A stretch of DNA of 64,000 nucleotides, from the NCBI GenBank assembly GCA_041665465.1, contig JBAYIU010000001.1, forward strand, positions 124,001 to 188,000, in the 5' to 3' direction. Every line of letters starts with the position of its first letter. The first letter of the stretch is position 1. The notes under the pieces are model-generated. The model saw nothing but the letters and a program-made list of their open reading frames with translations, was not told the origin of the DNA and made no database searches. The translations under genes and the position numbers were made by a program. Below, one piece after another: positions 7,569 through 16,260 of the stretch. Source of the stretch: JACRPH01 sp041665465 (GTDB lineage: Archaea; Nanobdellota; Nanobdellia; Woesearchaeales; GW2011-AR9).

Positions 7569-8165
7569 CTAAAACCTGAACTCCAATCCGCTCATACCAC
7601 TTATACCACCAAAAGGGTTGTAGTTTACAACCGGTTTGAAATTAACTTTAATTTTCTCTCCGTGGTAAAGAGGGATATTCAATCCCCCAGAAACGCTGGG
7701 AGCAAGTTTGGAATGTGCCATCCCAGAATCAGCCCAGGTTTCGGGGGCTTGCGGAGATTGTGGAACTTCTACAACACCTCCTTTAACAAAAGCAGCAATG
7801 CCTTCGTAGAGCTTGACTTCCAAACCTGCTCCTGCTCCCACATATCTGAAATTATTGAAATCATTACCAATATATCCCAAACTAGGATTCTGAGCTTGAC
7901 TAAAAGGATGATCAAGAGTATTATTCTGGTTGATATACCTAACCACTTCAGCATAAAACAATAAAGAAACATTATCATCTAGTCCTACTTTGGCGGTTCT
8001 CTCTTCTGAAGGCAAAGATCCACCACGCAAAGCGTATGTTCCCGGAGTAACTGTTACCTCTACTCCTTTAGGTTCAGCATAAGCTTCTTTTCCAACCAAT
8101 CCAGACATCACTACTGCCCCCACCAAAAGTGTTTTCTTAATCCCATTTTTCCATTCGTTCCACAT
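7569..8165 (-). CDS. Exported protein with beta-barrel-like pattern, first gene of the surface operon
   Basis: A 198-aa protein with a signal peptide (about 31 residues, KKTLLVGAVVMSGLVGKEAYA with an AYA cleavage site). The mature part is Gly/aromatic-rich with alternating hydrophobic strands (NVSLLFYAEVVRYI, RYVGAGAGLEVKLYEGIAAF, GEKIKVNFKPVVNYNPF) and ends in SGLEFRF. A terminal Phe after an alternating strand is the signature of bacterial outer-membrane barrels. In an archaeon this is unexpected, so it could also be a soluble beta protein. It follows GGAGAGGTGG and a divergent intergenic region shared with the Lrp regulator. Confidence 0.65.
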   Translation of the reverse strand: MWNEWKNGIKKTLLVGAVVMSGLVGKEAYAEPKGVEVTVTPGTYALRGGSLPSEERTAKVGLDDNVSLLFYAEVVRYINQNNTLDHPFSQAQNPSLGYIGNDFNNFRYVGAGAGLEVKLYEGIAAFVKGGVVEVPQSPQAPETWADSGMAHSKLAPSVSGGLNIPLYHGEKIKVNFKPVVNYNPFGGISGMSGLEFRF

Positions 8166-8287
8166 CTAAACCACCTCTCCGCAATTTTTATGAATTTAAC
8201 AACATCAGAATTTGTAATAAAACTTCTTTCAGGAATTTCACCGAAAAGACACAATATTTAAATAAAACCTTCATTTTCGTAGATAAT

Positions 8288-9334
8288 ATGAGGATAAACC
8301 ATTATATAGGCCAACATGATTGGAAAGCTATGCCTCAGAAGATAGATGTTATCGACAAGAAAATTGCCTTTTTATTATGCAAAAATTCTAGACTATCCAA
8401 TACGGCTATCGCTAAAGCCCTTAAGATCAAAAGAGAAGTGGTCTCTTACAGGATTAAGAAAATGGTGGAAAGAGATTTCTTATATGGATTCATTACTAGA
8501 ATAAATCCACGTAAACTGGGATTTATGATTCATTTTGTATACCTTAAATTGAAAACACCTTCTAACGAGAAAGAATTGATGAATGAATTAGTTGAACACC
8601 CAGAAATTACTAATTTAAAGAATGTGGGAGGAAGGTTCGATATTTATATGGAGATTACCACTAAAAATGTGGAAGAATTTGATCATTTTTTACGTAAGAT
8701 TCTAGATAAACATGGAGAAATGGTCCATGATTATTCTATTTTACAGTCAGTAAGTGAAAAACCGATGGATTTAGATTTATTATTAGAAGAGAATAATAAA
8801 GAACTGAATCGACTTAAGACCTTAACAGAGAGTAAAGGTTCTTCTTTTCATAAAGAATTAGAAACTCAATCTAAAGACAATCACCCCGTTGAGTTAGAGA
8901 CATTAGATAAACAGATATTAAATATTATCAAATTGAATTGTCGCTCTAACTTAAAAGATATTGCCAAAGAAGTCCACAGTAATTATCCTTTAGTTCATCG
9001 TAAGATAAAGAAGATGATAGAAAATGGAGTGATTACCACCTTTACTATCTTTTTCTCTTTAGCTCATTTGGGATTACAGATGTATCCAGTATTGTTTAAT
9101 TTACGCAATTTAGACGAGAATAAATTTCTTACTTACTTAGACAGTCATCCTTATGTACTCTGGAGCCATAAATTAGTGGGGAATTGGAATTATCAAGTAA
9201 ACATCTTCGCTCGTAATAATGCCCATTTTCATGATATACTTAATGATATCAGAGAAAACTTTTCTGAGAACATTGTCTCCTTTGATACTATGATGGTTTT
9301 CAGCTCGTTAAAGGCAGTACAAAGAGTAGATTAA
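8288..9334 (+). CDS. Tandem Lrp/AsnC-type transcription regulator
   Basis: A 348-aa protein made of two full Lrp/AsnC units. The first has a winged HTH at about residues 18-70 (KIDVIDKKIAFLLCKNSRLS, NTAIAKALKIKREVVSYRIK) and a RAM-like effector domain to about 160. The second has an HTH from about 200 (ELETLDKQILNIIKLNCRSN) and an effector domain to the end. Single-unit Lrp proteins are about 150 aa, so this is a fusion or internal duplication. It probably binds DNA as a pseudo-dimer. Its promoter (TATTTAAATA at 8255-8264) lies in the gap shared with the divergent secreted-protein operon, and a second secreted operon follows it, so it is the obvious candidate regulator of both. Confidence 0.88.
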   Translation: MRINHYIGQHDWKAMPQKIDVIDKKIAFLLCKNSRLSNTAIAKALKIKREVVSYRIKKMVERDFLYGFITRINPRKLGFMIHFVYLKLKTPSNEKELMNELVEHPEITNLKNVGGRFDIYMEITTKNVEEFDHFLRKILDKHGEMVHDYSILQSVSEKPMDLDLLLEENNKELNRLKTLTESKGSSFHKELETQSKDNHPVELETLDKQILNIIKLNCRSNLKDIAKEVHSNYPLVHRKIKKMIENGVITTFTIFFSLAHLGLQMYPVLFNLRNLDENKFLTYLDSHPYVLWSHKLVGNWNYQVNIFARNNAHFHDILNDIRENFSENIVSFDTMMVFSSLKAVQRVD

Positions 9335-9391
9335 TTTCTGAAGCAACCTTTTTAAAGTTTGACTTCTATCCAGTAAGAATGGGGGGTTAAA

Positions 9392-9697
9392 ATGGCAGAA
9401 TATTCTTTTTTAAAGAAATGGGGAGCTTATCTAGCTCTAACAGCAAGCGTCTTAACTTATGCTCCGAATATTGCAGAAGGACAGGTTTGTAGGACAAATA
9501 ATAATGGAGAAGTTATCTGTGTTGGTTTAGAAAATATAGTTCAATCTCCAGCATGTGCTTTTGCAGGAGGATGTGTACAACAACCAGCTACCTCTGTCTC
9601 GGATGAACAATTCATTCCTCCTTCTGATTATCAACAATCAGTTCTTCCTTATTCAACATCGTTACAAACTCCTATTTCTACACCGAGGGTAAGATAA
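9392..9697 (+). CDS. Small exported protein, first of the plus-strand secreted group
   Basis: A 101-aa protein with a signal peptide of about 31 residues (FLKKWGAYLALTASVLTYAP, then NIAEGQV). The signal sequence closely matches those of the next two genes (AAYL.L...LSYAP, EGQV). The mature part is short, has four cysteines and holds the motif CVGLENIVQS; related VGLE[NR]I motifs occur in the products at 9701 and 11125. A T-rich TATA-like element near 9350 and GGGGGG before the ATG precede it. Function unknown. Confidence 0.65.
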   Translation: MAEYSFLKKWGAYLALTASVLTYAPNIAEGQVCRTNNNGEVICVGLENIVQSPACAFAGGCVQQPATSVSDEQFIPPSDYQQSVLPYSTSLQTPISTPRVR

Positions 9698-9700
9698 AAA

Positions 9701-10210
9701 ATGATACAAAACTATTTAAGAAAAGCAGCAGCATACCTAACTATTATTGGAACAGTTTTAAGTTATGCCCCGAGGATAGGAGAAGGACAAGTTACTTGGA
9801 CTCCACCAATACAAGTAATTACCCCACCACCACAAACTCAGACACTTCCTTCAGTAATACCTTTCTACGTTCCAGAAGAAATCTTTGTTCAATCTACGCC
9901 CACTTATGACACTACGGCAAGCTATTTTGTCGATACTGGAGCTGCCCCCACCCCAACAGCTAGACGTCTTGGACATCGTTCTCCACAATATTTAGGCACC
10001 ATTACCAGAGAACCAGAAAATCCTGCTTCGGTGATTGGATTGGAGAATATTATTCTATCAAATGAACGAAGTAAACAAAATTTAGTGAACAGATTAAGAA
10101 AAGCCCATATTCCTCCAATTTACTTACCAAGCGCTAGACCACAAGAAGAACAACCGGATTTTAATATTAATCGGTTTTTAGAAAGTTTAGAACCGTTAAT
10201 TAAAAAATGA
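9701..10210 (+). CDS. Exported Pro-rich protein
   Basis: A 169-aa protein with a signal peptide (RKAAAYLTIIGTVLSYAPRI then GEGQV) like that of the upstream gene. The mature part starts with a Pro/Gln/Thr-rich stretch, then holds the motif VIGLENIILSNE shared in part with neighbouring products. Its stop overlaps the next start (ATGA), so the genes are translationally coupled. No domain recognised. Confidence 0.65.
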   Translation: MIQNYLRKAAAYLTIIGTVLSYAPRIGEGQVTWTPPIQVITPPPQTQTLPSVIPFYVPEEIFVQSTPTYDTTASYFVDTGAAPTPTARRLGHRSPQYLGTITREPENPASVIGLENIILSNERSKQNLVNRLRKAHIPPIYLPSARPQEEQPDFNINRFLESLEPLIKK

Positions 10211-11118
10211 CTTATTACCGCATTAAGAAGATAGCAGCTTACGTTGGATTGGCGGGATTACTACTAGGAGCATATCCTAAACAAAGTGAAGCAGAAGTAA
10301 TTAGAAGTCCCACCGAGATAAGAGATATACTGAGAAGAGCAGGAAAAGATACTCGTTACACGGATATCCAAGAATTTATGGAGATCTTTAGAAGAAATCC
10401 AGATGCATTTAAAGATCTTGAACCATTAGATACTTCCCGCTTTGACTCAACTTTCACCACAATCTTAGAAGTAGAACCGTTCCAACCTAGACTGCCTTTT
10501 GATATCGGACTTCCGGCAATTCTTAATAATGAGTATAAAAGACCACGAAAATTGCTCTGGGAAGAACCTCCCGCTACTGAAGAAGTACAATATGCTGATC
10601 CGTTTTTAAAAATATTAGAATTTAGAATGAGAGAAGAAGAATCTAAGAATGATCCCAAAAAACCAGAAAAAAAGATACTTCCTTATCCTCGAATGGGAGA
10701 TGTCTCATTAGAAGTAAGAACAGAAGAAACAGGGAATGTTCTAATTCTGCAAGGGAATAAACAATCTTACACCCCCGATAAAGCCTTAGAAATGATTCTA
10801 GACTGGGATATTGAGAGAGTAAATTCTCTTTTGGAACAAACTATATATCAACCACCTTCAAAAAAAGATGATGAACCGCTAACTTTTGGGGGAGTTGAAA
10901 TAGATAATTCATTAACTCCAAGAACCAAAAGCAGAATTGGAGGGTTTATAGAGGTAACTGAACCGGTTAGCCCAAGTAATTCTGTTGAAGAAGAGGGTAT
11001 AATGGATGATTATATCCCTAATTCTGAGGATCTTATTCAGCAGATACCTTATGGCAATCTTATCTTTCAAAATCATCCCCCAACTATAATCACATCTCCA
11101 GTAATGCTGGTGCGTTAG
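10207..11118 (+). CDS. Exported protein of the plus-strand secreted group
   Basis: A 303-aa protein with a signal peptide (KKIAAYVGLAGLLLGAYPKQ then SEAEV) related to the two upstream. The mature chain is charged and Pro-rich with predicted short helices and no cysteines. It lacks the clear GLE[NR]I motif of its neighbours. It overlaps the upstream stop by 4 nt and ends 6 nt before the next gene. Function unknown; a surface-exposed or periplasm-like location is inferred from the signal peptide. Confidence 0.65.
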   Translation: MTYYRIKKIAAYVGLAGLLLGAYPKQSEAEVIRSPTEIRDILRRAGKDTRYTDIQEFMEIFRRNPDAFKDLEPLDTSRFDSTFTTILEVEPFQPRLPFDIGLPAILNNEYKRPRKLLWEEPPATEEVQYADPFLKILEFRMREEESKNDPKKPEKKILPYPRMGDVSLEVRTEETGNVLILQGNKQSYTPDKALEMILDWDIERVNSLLEQTIYQPPSKKDDEPLTFGGVEIDNSLTPRTKSRIGGFIEVTEPVSPSNSVEEEGIMDDYIPNSEDLIQQIPYGNLIFQNHPPTIITSPVMLVR

Positions 11119-11124
11119 ATCAAG

Positions 11125-11745
11125 ATGAGATACCTCACTAAGCTTTCTCTGGCTTTAACCTTTGTAGCTAGTGTTTATTCATCTACTGCTCTTTCTCAAG
11201 TTAAGTGGGACAAGGAGAGCATTGTAGGGTTAGAGAGAATTGTTCATGAAGTTAATCCAGTAACCAAGGCAGCAGAATGGGTAGCTTTGGTAAAAGGGCC
11301 AGGAGATTTCTATGGCGCAGATTATTGTGATGTTCCGAAAGTGGGATTACAGATGCAGTTAGAGCAAGACTTGCAGAGAGTTAATGATCTTGTTGAGGAG
11401 AGTGAACAAATGGCTTCTCCGGTGTTAGAATTAATGGAAGGGAAATTTCCTAATGTTGATCTAATTGTAGAAGCATATGCCAAGGATAGAAGAAGCACTT
11501 ATGAGGCAGGAAGATTACTTAAGGAGGCGCTTTCTCTTCAGAATAGAGGAGCGAGTTATTATCAGGTAGAAGAAATCATTCGAGGAACTCCGAGATATTC
11601 TCTAGAAGGATTAGAGGGGTTAGGATTTACGAAAGAGAGAGGAAGAGAACTGGAGGAGATGAATCGAGAAAGAGATAGAACTCTAGAAGAGATAGAACGT
11701 GTAAGAAGTAAAGTTGAAGGAAGATTTAGAGGTAAGGTTAAGTGA
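11125..11745 (+). CDS. Exported coiled-coil protein
   Basis: A 206-aa protein with a signal peptide (MRYLTKLSLALTFVASVYSS, cleavage near ALS-Q). Directly after it comes SIVGLERIVHEVN, the motif shared with the products at 9392 and 9701. The rest is helical and charged; the end (KERGRELEEMNRERDRTLEE) is a strong coiled-coil candidate. It is the last gene of the four-gene exported group. Function unknown. Confidence 0.66.
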   Translation: MRYLTKLSLALTFVASVYSSTALSQVKWDKESIVGLERIVHEVNPVTKAAEWVALVKGPGDFYGADYCDVPKVGLQMQLEQDLQRVNDLVEESEQMASPVLELMEGKFPNVDLIVEAYAKDRRSTYEAGRLLKEALSLQNRGASYYQVEEIIRGTPRYSLEGLEGLGFTKERGRELEEMNRERDRTLEEIERVRSKVEGRFRGKVK

Positions 11746-11778
11746 GCTACTTTCAAAACCGCCCGAGTAATTAAAAAA

Positions 11779-13365
11779 TTATTCAATAAATATTTCTCTT
11801 AACTGTTCATAAGGAACTATCTTTCCGTGAGCTAAACTTTCACAACCATTAACCCAAGTGTTAGGATTCCTAGGATCAGCCCAAGTATGAGCCATCAATT
11901 CTAATCTTCCAGCTGAATCAAACAAGTTAGAAGGGAGAGCTACCCCTACCTCGGTTAATTTCTTAAGTAAAAGAGAATTATCTTTTCTTAGATAAACAGT
12001 TTCTGCGCCTCGAGGTGCAGAGATGGCTAACTTCTTATCGCTCCCACGAGGATCTTTCATCATTTCATGTTGGTCAGAAAGTCCAGAGAATAGTCTAGGA
12101 AGATAATATAAAAAATCATGTGGGCCATATTCTTCCATTCCAGTAATCTCGGTCATATTGATAAACAAGCTGCGATTCATCTGATAAGCACATTGAGCAG
12201 AATAATATAAAATCAAATCTAAGGAAGGAGAACGTTGGTATAAGTCATTCGGATTAAAGATTCTAAATTTTTGATCTCCTAAAAAATCTAAATCAAAAAA
12301 ATCTTGATTAGCGACAACCCCTTCCAAAACAAGATAAGGTTTATTCTCAGAATCTTCTGCTTCGAACATGATTACTGCTGCTTGAGCTTCAGAGGTATTG
12401 GAAGTTAAGAAAAGCTGATGAGTAGTGGGATCTAAAGAATAAAGTAAAGAATAACAAGCATGTTTTCCTTTCTTAAATTCGGTTCCCCCTTTATTCTTAA
12501 AATTATAGATACAACAAGGAGTAATCTGATTAACAGAATTGTCTTTCCAATGAGAATTAAATCCCACAGTTAGATTACGAGCGTAAAGGTGTTGCTCTTG
12601 AAGAGTTATTTCTTGTTCTATTCGAGTAGTAAGAGGAGAAGAAGTTTCATAATCGGAAGCAACATCAATTAATATCTGAGAAGCTACAGCTATTCTCTCT
12701 AAGATGTATCTTAAATGTTCAGAAGAAAGAGGATTAATAGCAGTTGAAGTACGACGAGGAATTAAAGTATTAAATTCATCAATCAGGATATTATAAACAT
12801 TATAACAATTTAATTGCTTAAATCTTTCTCCTCTCTTTATCCCTCTATGACTAAATTGTTCAGTTATAGCGAATTCATCAAACCGGTAACTTAACTTAAC
12901 CAACTGAAGTGCCACTTGTTCCGGATCATAACCACGGATAATTGGTAGCCCATTTGTTTCAACTAAATGGGATACAAGTTCAGTTAATCCCCCCAGATTG
13001 GGACTATTGGGGTCATCAAAAGAAGGAACAAATCTTCCATAATCTCTCAGATCGTAAAGAGTATCTTTGTTTAAAGGATAAGAAAGTTCTTCTGCAGGGA
13101 TACCCTTTACTTTTCCTAGCCATTCATCACATTTCTTACTCATATCCCCAATTCTCTTCTTATAGAGATGATTAAAAACTAAACCCAAACCCAGAAAGAA
13201 TCTAACTGCAGCAGAATGCTTGGTCCTTCCTTCTTCTAATTGAAGAGAAGATAATTCTACGGGTAATCCGGTGATAACTTTAGGTTGATATAAAGAAGGT
13301 TCTTCTTCTAAGAGAGCAGTAAGATTCTGTTCTAAACCCAAAGATTCCTCTAGAGTGAGAGACAT
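11779..13365 (-). CDS. Orphan 528-aa soluble protein
   Basis: A long open frame with good coding character but no motif that I recognise. There is no signal peptide or membrane segment. The N-terminal third is helical; the middle (about residues 270-400) looks beta-rich with CCIYNFKNKGG, YSLLYSLDPTTHQLFLTSN and YLVLEGVVANQDF. It converges with the exported group. The protein at 54601-56103 is similar in size and also an orphan, and its GxxxRY-type segments may be compared with this one, but I see no clear alignment. The gene seems to have its own promoter, with GAGGT before the ATG. Confidence 0.7.
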   Translation of the reverse strand: MSLTLEESLGLEQNLTALLEEEPSLYQPKVITGLPVELSSLQLEEGRTKHSAAVRFFLGLGLVFNHLYKKRIGDMSKKCDEWLGKVKGIPAEELSYPLNKDTLYDLRDYGRFVPSFDDPNSPNLGGLTELVSHLVETNGLPIIRGYDPEQVALQLVKLSYRFDEFAITEQFSHRGIKRGERFKQLNCYNVYNILIDEFNTLIPRRTSTAINPLSSEHLRYILERIAVASQILIDVASDYETSSPLTTRIEQEITLQEQHLYARNLTVGFNSHWKDNSVNQITPCCIYNFKNKGGTEFKKGKHACYSLLYSLDPTTHQLFLTSNTSEAQAAVIMFEAEDSENKPYLVLEGVVANQDFFDLDFLGDQKFRIFNPNDLYQRSPSLDLILYYSAQCAYQMNRSLFINMTEITGMEEYGPHDFLYYLPRLFSGLSDQHEMMKDPRGSDKKLAISAPRGAETVYLRKDNSLLLKKLTEVGVALPSNLFDSAGRLELMAHTWADPRNPNTWVNGCESLAHGKIVPYEQLREIFIE

Positions 13366-13432
13366 TTCTACCTCTAGAGAAGAGGAAGTTTATAAGAGTT
13401 GCTATAGTGTACCCCTGAAGAATAGAAACAGT

Positions 13433-14914
13433 TTATCCCTTAACATTTCCGATGGGTTTCAAAGCCACTACTCTTCTAGTAATTCCGGTTCTTTCCAAAG
13501 TTTCAACTACCTGATTAATGTCCTTGTAAGCAGCACCTGCTTCTTCAGCTAATCCAGCCATAGTAGATCCGTGAACATAAATACCTCTTTTTTCAAGGTC
13601 TTTCTGTAAAGAATCACCACGATACTGTCTTTTAGCTGCTTCTCTAGACATAACTCGACCTGCACCGTGAGCAGTAGAAGCAAAAGTTTCCATATCAGCA
13701 TGATCAGTTCCGACTAAAAGATAAGACCCAGTTTCCATTGATCCACCAATGATTATTGGTTGACCAATTTTAGCATACTTCTTAGGCAAGTCAGCAGCAC
13801 GAGAAGGACCGAAAGCACGAGTGGCACCTTTTCTGTGCACCAGTAATTCTTTCTCTACCCCATCAACTTTATGCTTCTCTAATTTGGCAATATTGTGCGC
13901 TACATCGTAGACTAATTTAATTTCCATCTCTTCTGCAGTCTTATTGAAGATCTTGCTGAACACTTCTCTTACTCTATGTAAGATAACTTGACGATTAGCA
14001 AAAGCCATATTTGCTGCACCGGCCATACAAGCATAGTAAGCTTGTCCCTCAGGAGAATTGAAAGGAGCACAAGCCAATTCTCGGTCTAAGACTTTAAGCC
14101 CATACTTAGGCATAACTTCTAAGAAACTTCTTAAATAATCAGTTCCTACTTGATGTCCAAATCCTCTACTTCCACAATGGACCATAATGACAATCTGACC
14201 GGGTTTATTGATACCCATAACTTTAGCCGTCTCCCAATCGAAAACATTCTCTTCTTCAACCACTTGAATCTCGAGATAATGATTACCACTGCCTAAAGTA
14301 CCTAACTGATCCAGACCACGTTTAACTGCTTCGGGAGAAACTTTACTAGGATCAGCTCCTTTAATGCAACCATGCTCTTCTATAAACTCTAAATCTTCTT
14401 TCCAAGCGAAATTATTATTTACACACCATTGAGCTCCGTTAACCAGAATATCATTAAATTGTTCTTTAGAAAGTCTTACTGTTCCTTTACAACCGACACC
14501 GGCAGGTACAGCTTTATACAGAGCATCAACTAACTCTTTAATTTTTGGTTTGACTTCGTCTACAGTTAAGTTTGTAGTGATGAGACGCATCCCACAATTA
14601 ATATCAAATCCGATTCCACCGGGAGAGATGATTCCACCTTCTTTTGGATCAAAAGCAGCTACTCCTCCGATAGGAAATCCGTACCCCCAGTGGCCGTCAG
14701 GCATACAAAAAGCAGTTTTTTGAATTCCGGGCAGAGAAGCTACGTTAGTTACTTGTTCGAACACTCCTGCATCCATAGATTTGATTAAGGTCTCATTAGC
14801 ATAGATTCTAGCTGGAACACGCATTCCTTCCTTGTAAGAAATAGGGATTTCCCAAATACAATCAGAGATTTTAATAGCACAAGGGGGTGGTCCCAATTTA
14901 GGTTCATGAGTCAT
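13433..14914 (-). CDS. rtcB: RtcB RNA-splicing ligase
   Basis: A 493-aa RtcB, full length. It joins 2',3'-cyclic phosphate and 5'-OH RNA ends with GTP and Mn2+, sealing tRNA exons after intron removal. Seen motifs are PDGHWGYGFPIGGVAAF, GFDINCGMRL (metal-binding Cys), LGTLGSGNHYLEIQ, the guanylated-His context LVHRKGATRAFGPSRA, and GSMETGSYLLVG with the later HGAGRVMSREAAKR. I use the ATG at 14914 because residues align with the family N-terminus and because a T/A-rich box sits about 28 nt upstream; a longer frame to 15004 would overlap the upstream gene. The presence of RtcB is relevant to the odd tRNA-Ala gene at 39722-39828. Confidence 0.96.
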   Translation of the reverse strand: MTHEPKLGPPPCAIKISDCIWEIPISYKEGMRVPARIYANETLIKSMDAGVFEQVTNVASLPGIQKTAFCMPDGHWGYGFPIGGVAAFDPKEGGIISPGGIGFDINCGMRLITTNLTVDEVKPKIKELVDALYKAVPAGVGCKGTVRLSKEQFNDILVNGAQWCVNNNFAWKEDLEFIEEHGCIKGADPSKVSPEAVKRGLDQLGTLGSGNHYLEIQVVEEENVFDWETAKVMGINKPGQIVIMVHCGSRGFGHQVGTDYLRSFLEVMPKYGLKVLDRELACAPFNSPEGQAYYACMAGAANMAFANRQVILHRVREVFSKIFNKTAEEMEIKLVYDVAHNIAKLEKHKVDGVEKELLVHRKGATRAFGPSRAADLPKKYAKIGQPIIIGGSMETGSYLLVGTDHADMETFASTAHGAGRVMSREAAKRQYRGDSLQKDLEKRGIYVHGSTMAGLAEEAGAAYKDINQVVETLERTGITRRVVALKPIGNVKG

Positions 14915-14951
14915 ATAAAATATAGTTTGGAGTGGTTTTTTTAAAGCTTTC

Positions 14952-15707
14952 TTAAGTATTTGAAGGTTTTGGAGTTTGAGGTTGTTCTTCTTCAGGGTGT
15001 TCATATCTCCAAAGCGGTTTGTAGATTATATCCTGACAAAAATGATTCTGATCGAGAATCTCTCTTAAAGTAATGAATGGAAAAATCATCTCTTTCTTAC
15101 AAACACCTTTAGCTAGTTCTGCTACAAAAGGAACTCTTGCTTCTGGAACATAAACAGTGAGATGATCTAACCCAACAGGTTCTTTAATCCCATAATCATA
15201 CATTGCAGATTTAACTTCCACTACTGTTCCTTTATATTCAATGCCGTAGATTACCGGGAAAGGAGAACTGATTAATTGCCTTTCTAACAGAGAGAGGTGT
15301 TCCCAATTTCTTTTACGAATTTCTTCTATCTTAATCCTCATTTCTTCTATCTCAATTGTAAGTTTAACATGTTCTTTCAAATATTTTGCTCGATACTTCT
15401 TCTGAGATTCTTCTGCTATCCTTCTATTACTTGCCTCAACTGCTTTTTCGCTTTCTTCAGGAGTCCAAACATGTAAATCGTAATTAAGAGCATAATCTAT
15501 TACATCTCTTATACACCCAAGTTTTGAGACAGAAAGAGAATCCTGATTAATTCCTTTCTTAGATATTCCCACCCCTAATTCACCAGAGTAAGGAGCTATT
15601 CCTTGTGACAATAACTGTCCGGTAGACATTAATCCTTGAGATCCTTCTCTTAGAACGTAAACTAAACTAGCTGAGGAAGAACCGTGAAAATAATCGGGAA
15701 ATTTCAT
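14952..15707 (-). CDS. Putative ADP-ribosyltransferase-fold (ART/PARP-like) protein
   Basis: A 251-aa protein that starts KFPDYFHGSSSASLVYVLRE, like the H-G-S/T strand of ART-fold enzymes, followed by GLMSTGQLLSQGI. A coiled-coil or helical insertion (about residues 90-145, Glu/Arg/Ile rich) separates this from the second half, where VIYGIEYKGTVVEV and LTVYVPEARVPFV resemble the later strands of the fold. The Tyr and Glu of the H-Y-E triad cannot be assigned with certainty. The protein at 28489-29217 has the same YHGTS start. It is convergent in order with RtcB. It could also be a tRNA 2'-phosphotransferase relative or a non-catalytic ART. Confidence 0.5.
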   Translation of the reverse strand: MKFPDYFHGSSSASLVYVLREGSQGLMSTGQLLSQGIAPYSGELGVGISKKGINQDSLSVSKLGCIRDVIDYALNYDLHVWTPEESEKAVEASNRRIAEESQKKYRAKYLKEHVKLTIEIEEMRIKIEEIRKRNWEHLSLLERQLISSPFPVIYGIEYKGTVVEVKSAMYDYGIKEPVGLDHLTVYVPEARVPFVAELAKGVCKKEMIFPFITLREILDQNHFCQDIIYKPLWRYEHPEEEQPQTPKPSNT

Positions 15708-15882
15708 TCTAAACCCAACTCAGGAATTTCTATTAATCCACTTCTGAAAGAGGGATCGTCTTTGATTTGGTTCATGATTAGTAAATTATTAGTAAGAGGT
15801 TTATAAAGTTTACTCCTTAAGGGTAGAAACAATAGGTAGATTTAAATATTACCCCTTTCTCAAAGAAAAAGAGGTAAATAAA

Positions 15883-16260
15883 ATGCAATTAATATCACCA
15901 TTAGAAAATTTGGTTAGATCTGACGTTAATCTGGGATTGCTTGGAAATACAGAGACAAAATTCCTTAAGGTTGCTCAAGGCCCAATCGGAAAGAGTCCCA
16001 GTCTAGGATATCATATTGGACCGGATCAAGGAACTTTAAATTTTGATTATAATCCAACAGGGGTAGATTCTACAGAACCTCACCTAACGGCTATGATGAC
16101 CTTTCATGAATTAGGTTATACCATGATTAAACTTTCCAGCGGAGAAACGTTTATAGTTCATTCTAAGAACGAGACTTTACCTAAAGAACTTCCTTACCAA
16201 GATGTTTCCAGCAGTAGTTATGTAGCCCGAGGAATGGAATTAAGCTACAGATTACCATAA
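15883..16260 (+). CDS. Unidentified 125-aa protein
   Basis: A soluble, probably beta-rich protein without recognised motif. A TATA-like ATTTAAATATTA lies near 15840-15851 and GAGGTAA near the ATG, so it has a short leader. It overlaps the convergent membrane-protein gene by 9 nt. Nothing indicates a function. Confidence 0.6.
   Translation: MQLISPLENLVRSDVNLGLLGNTETKFLKVAQGPIGKSPSLGYHIGPDQGTLNFDYNPTGVDSTEPHLTAMMTFHELGYTMIKLSSGETFIVHSKNETLPKELPYQDVSSSSYVARGMELSYRLP

Noticed and set aside
7662..7978. Two frames across the possible barrel-protein gene
   Set aside because: Both overlap a gene with signal peptide and ribosome-binding site; they have none of these.
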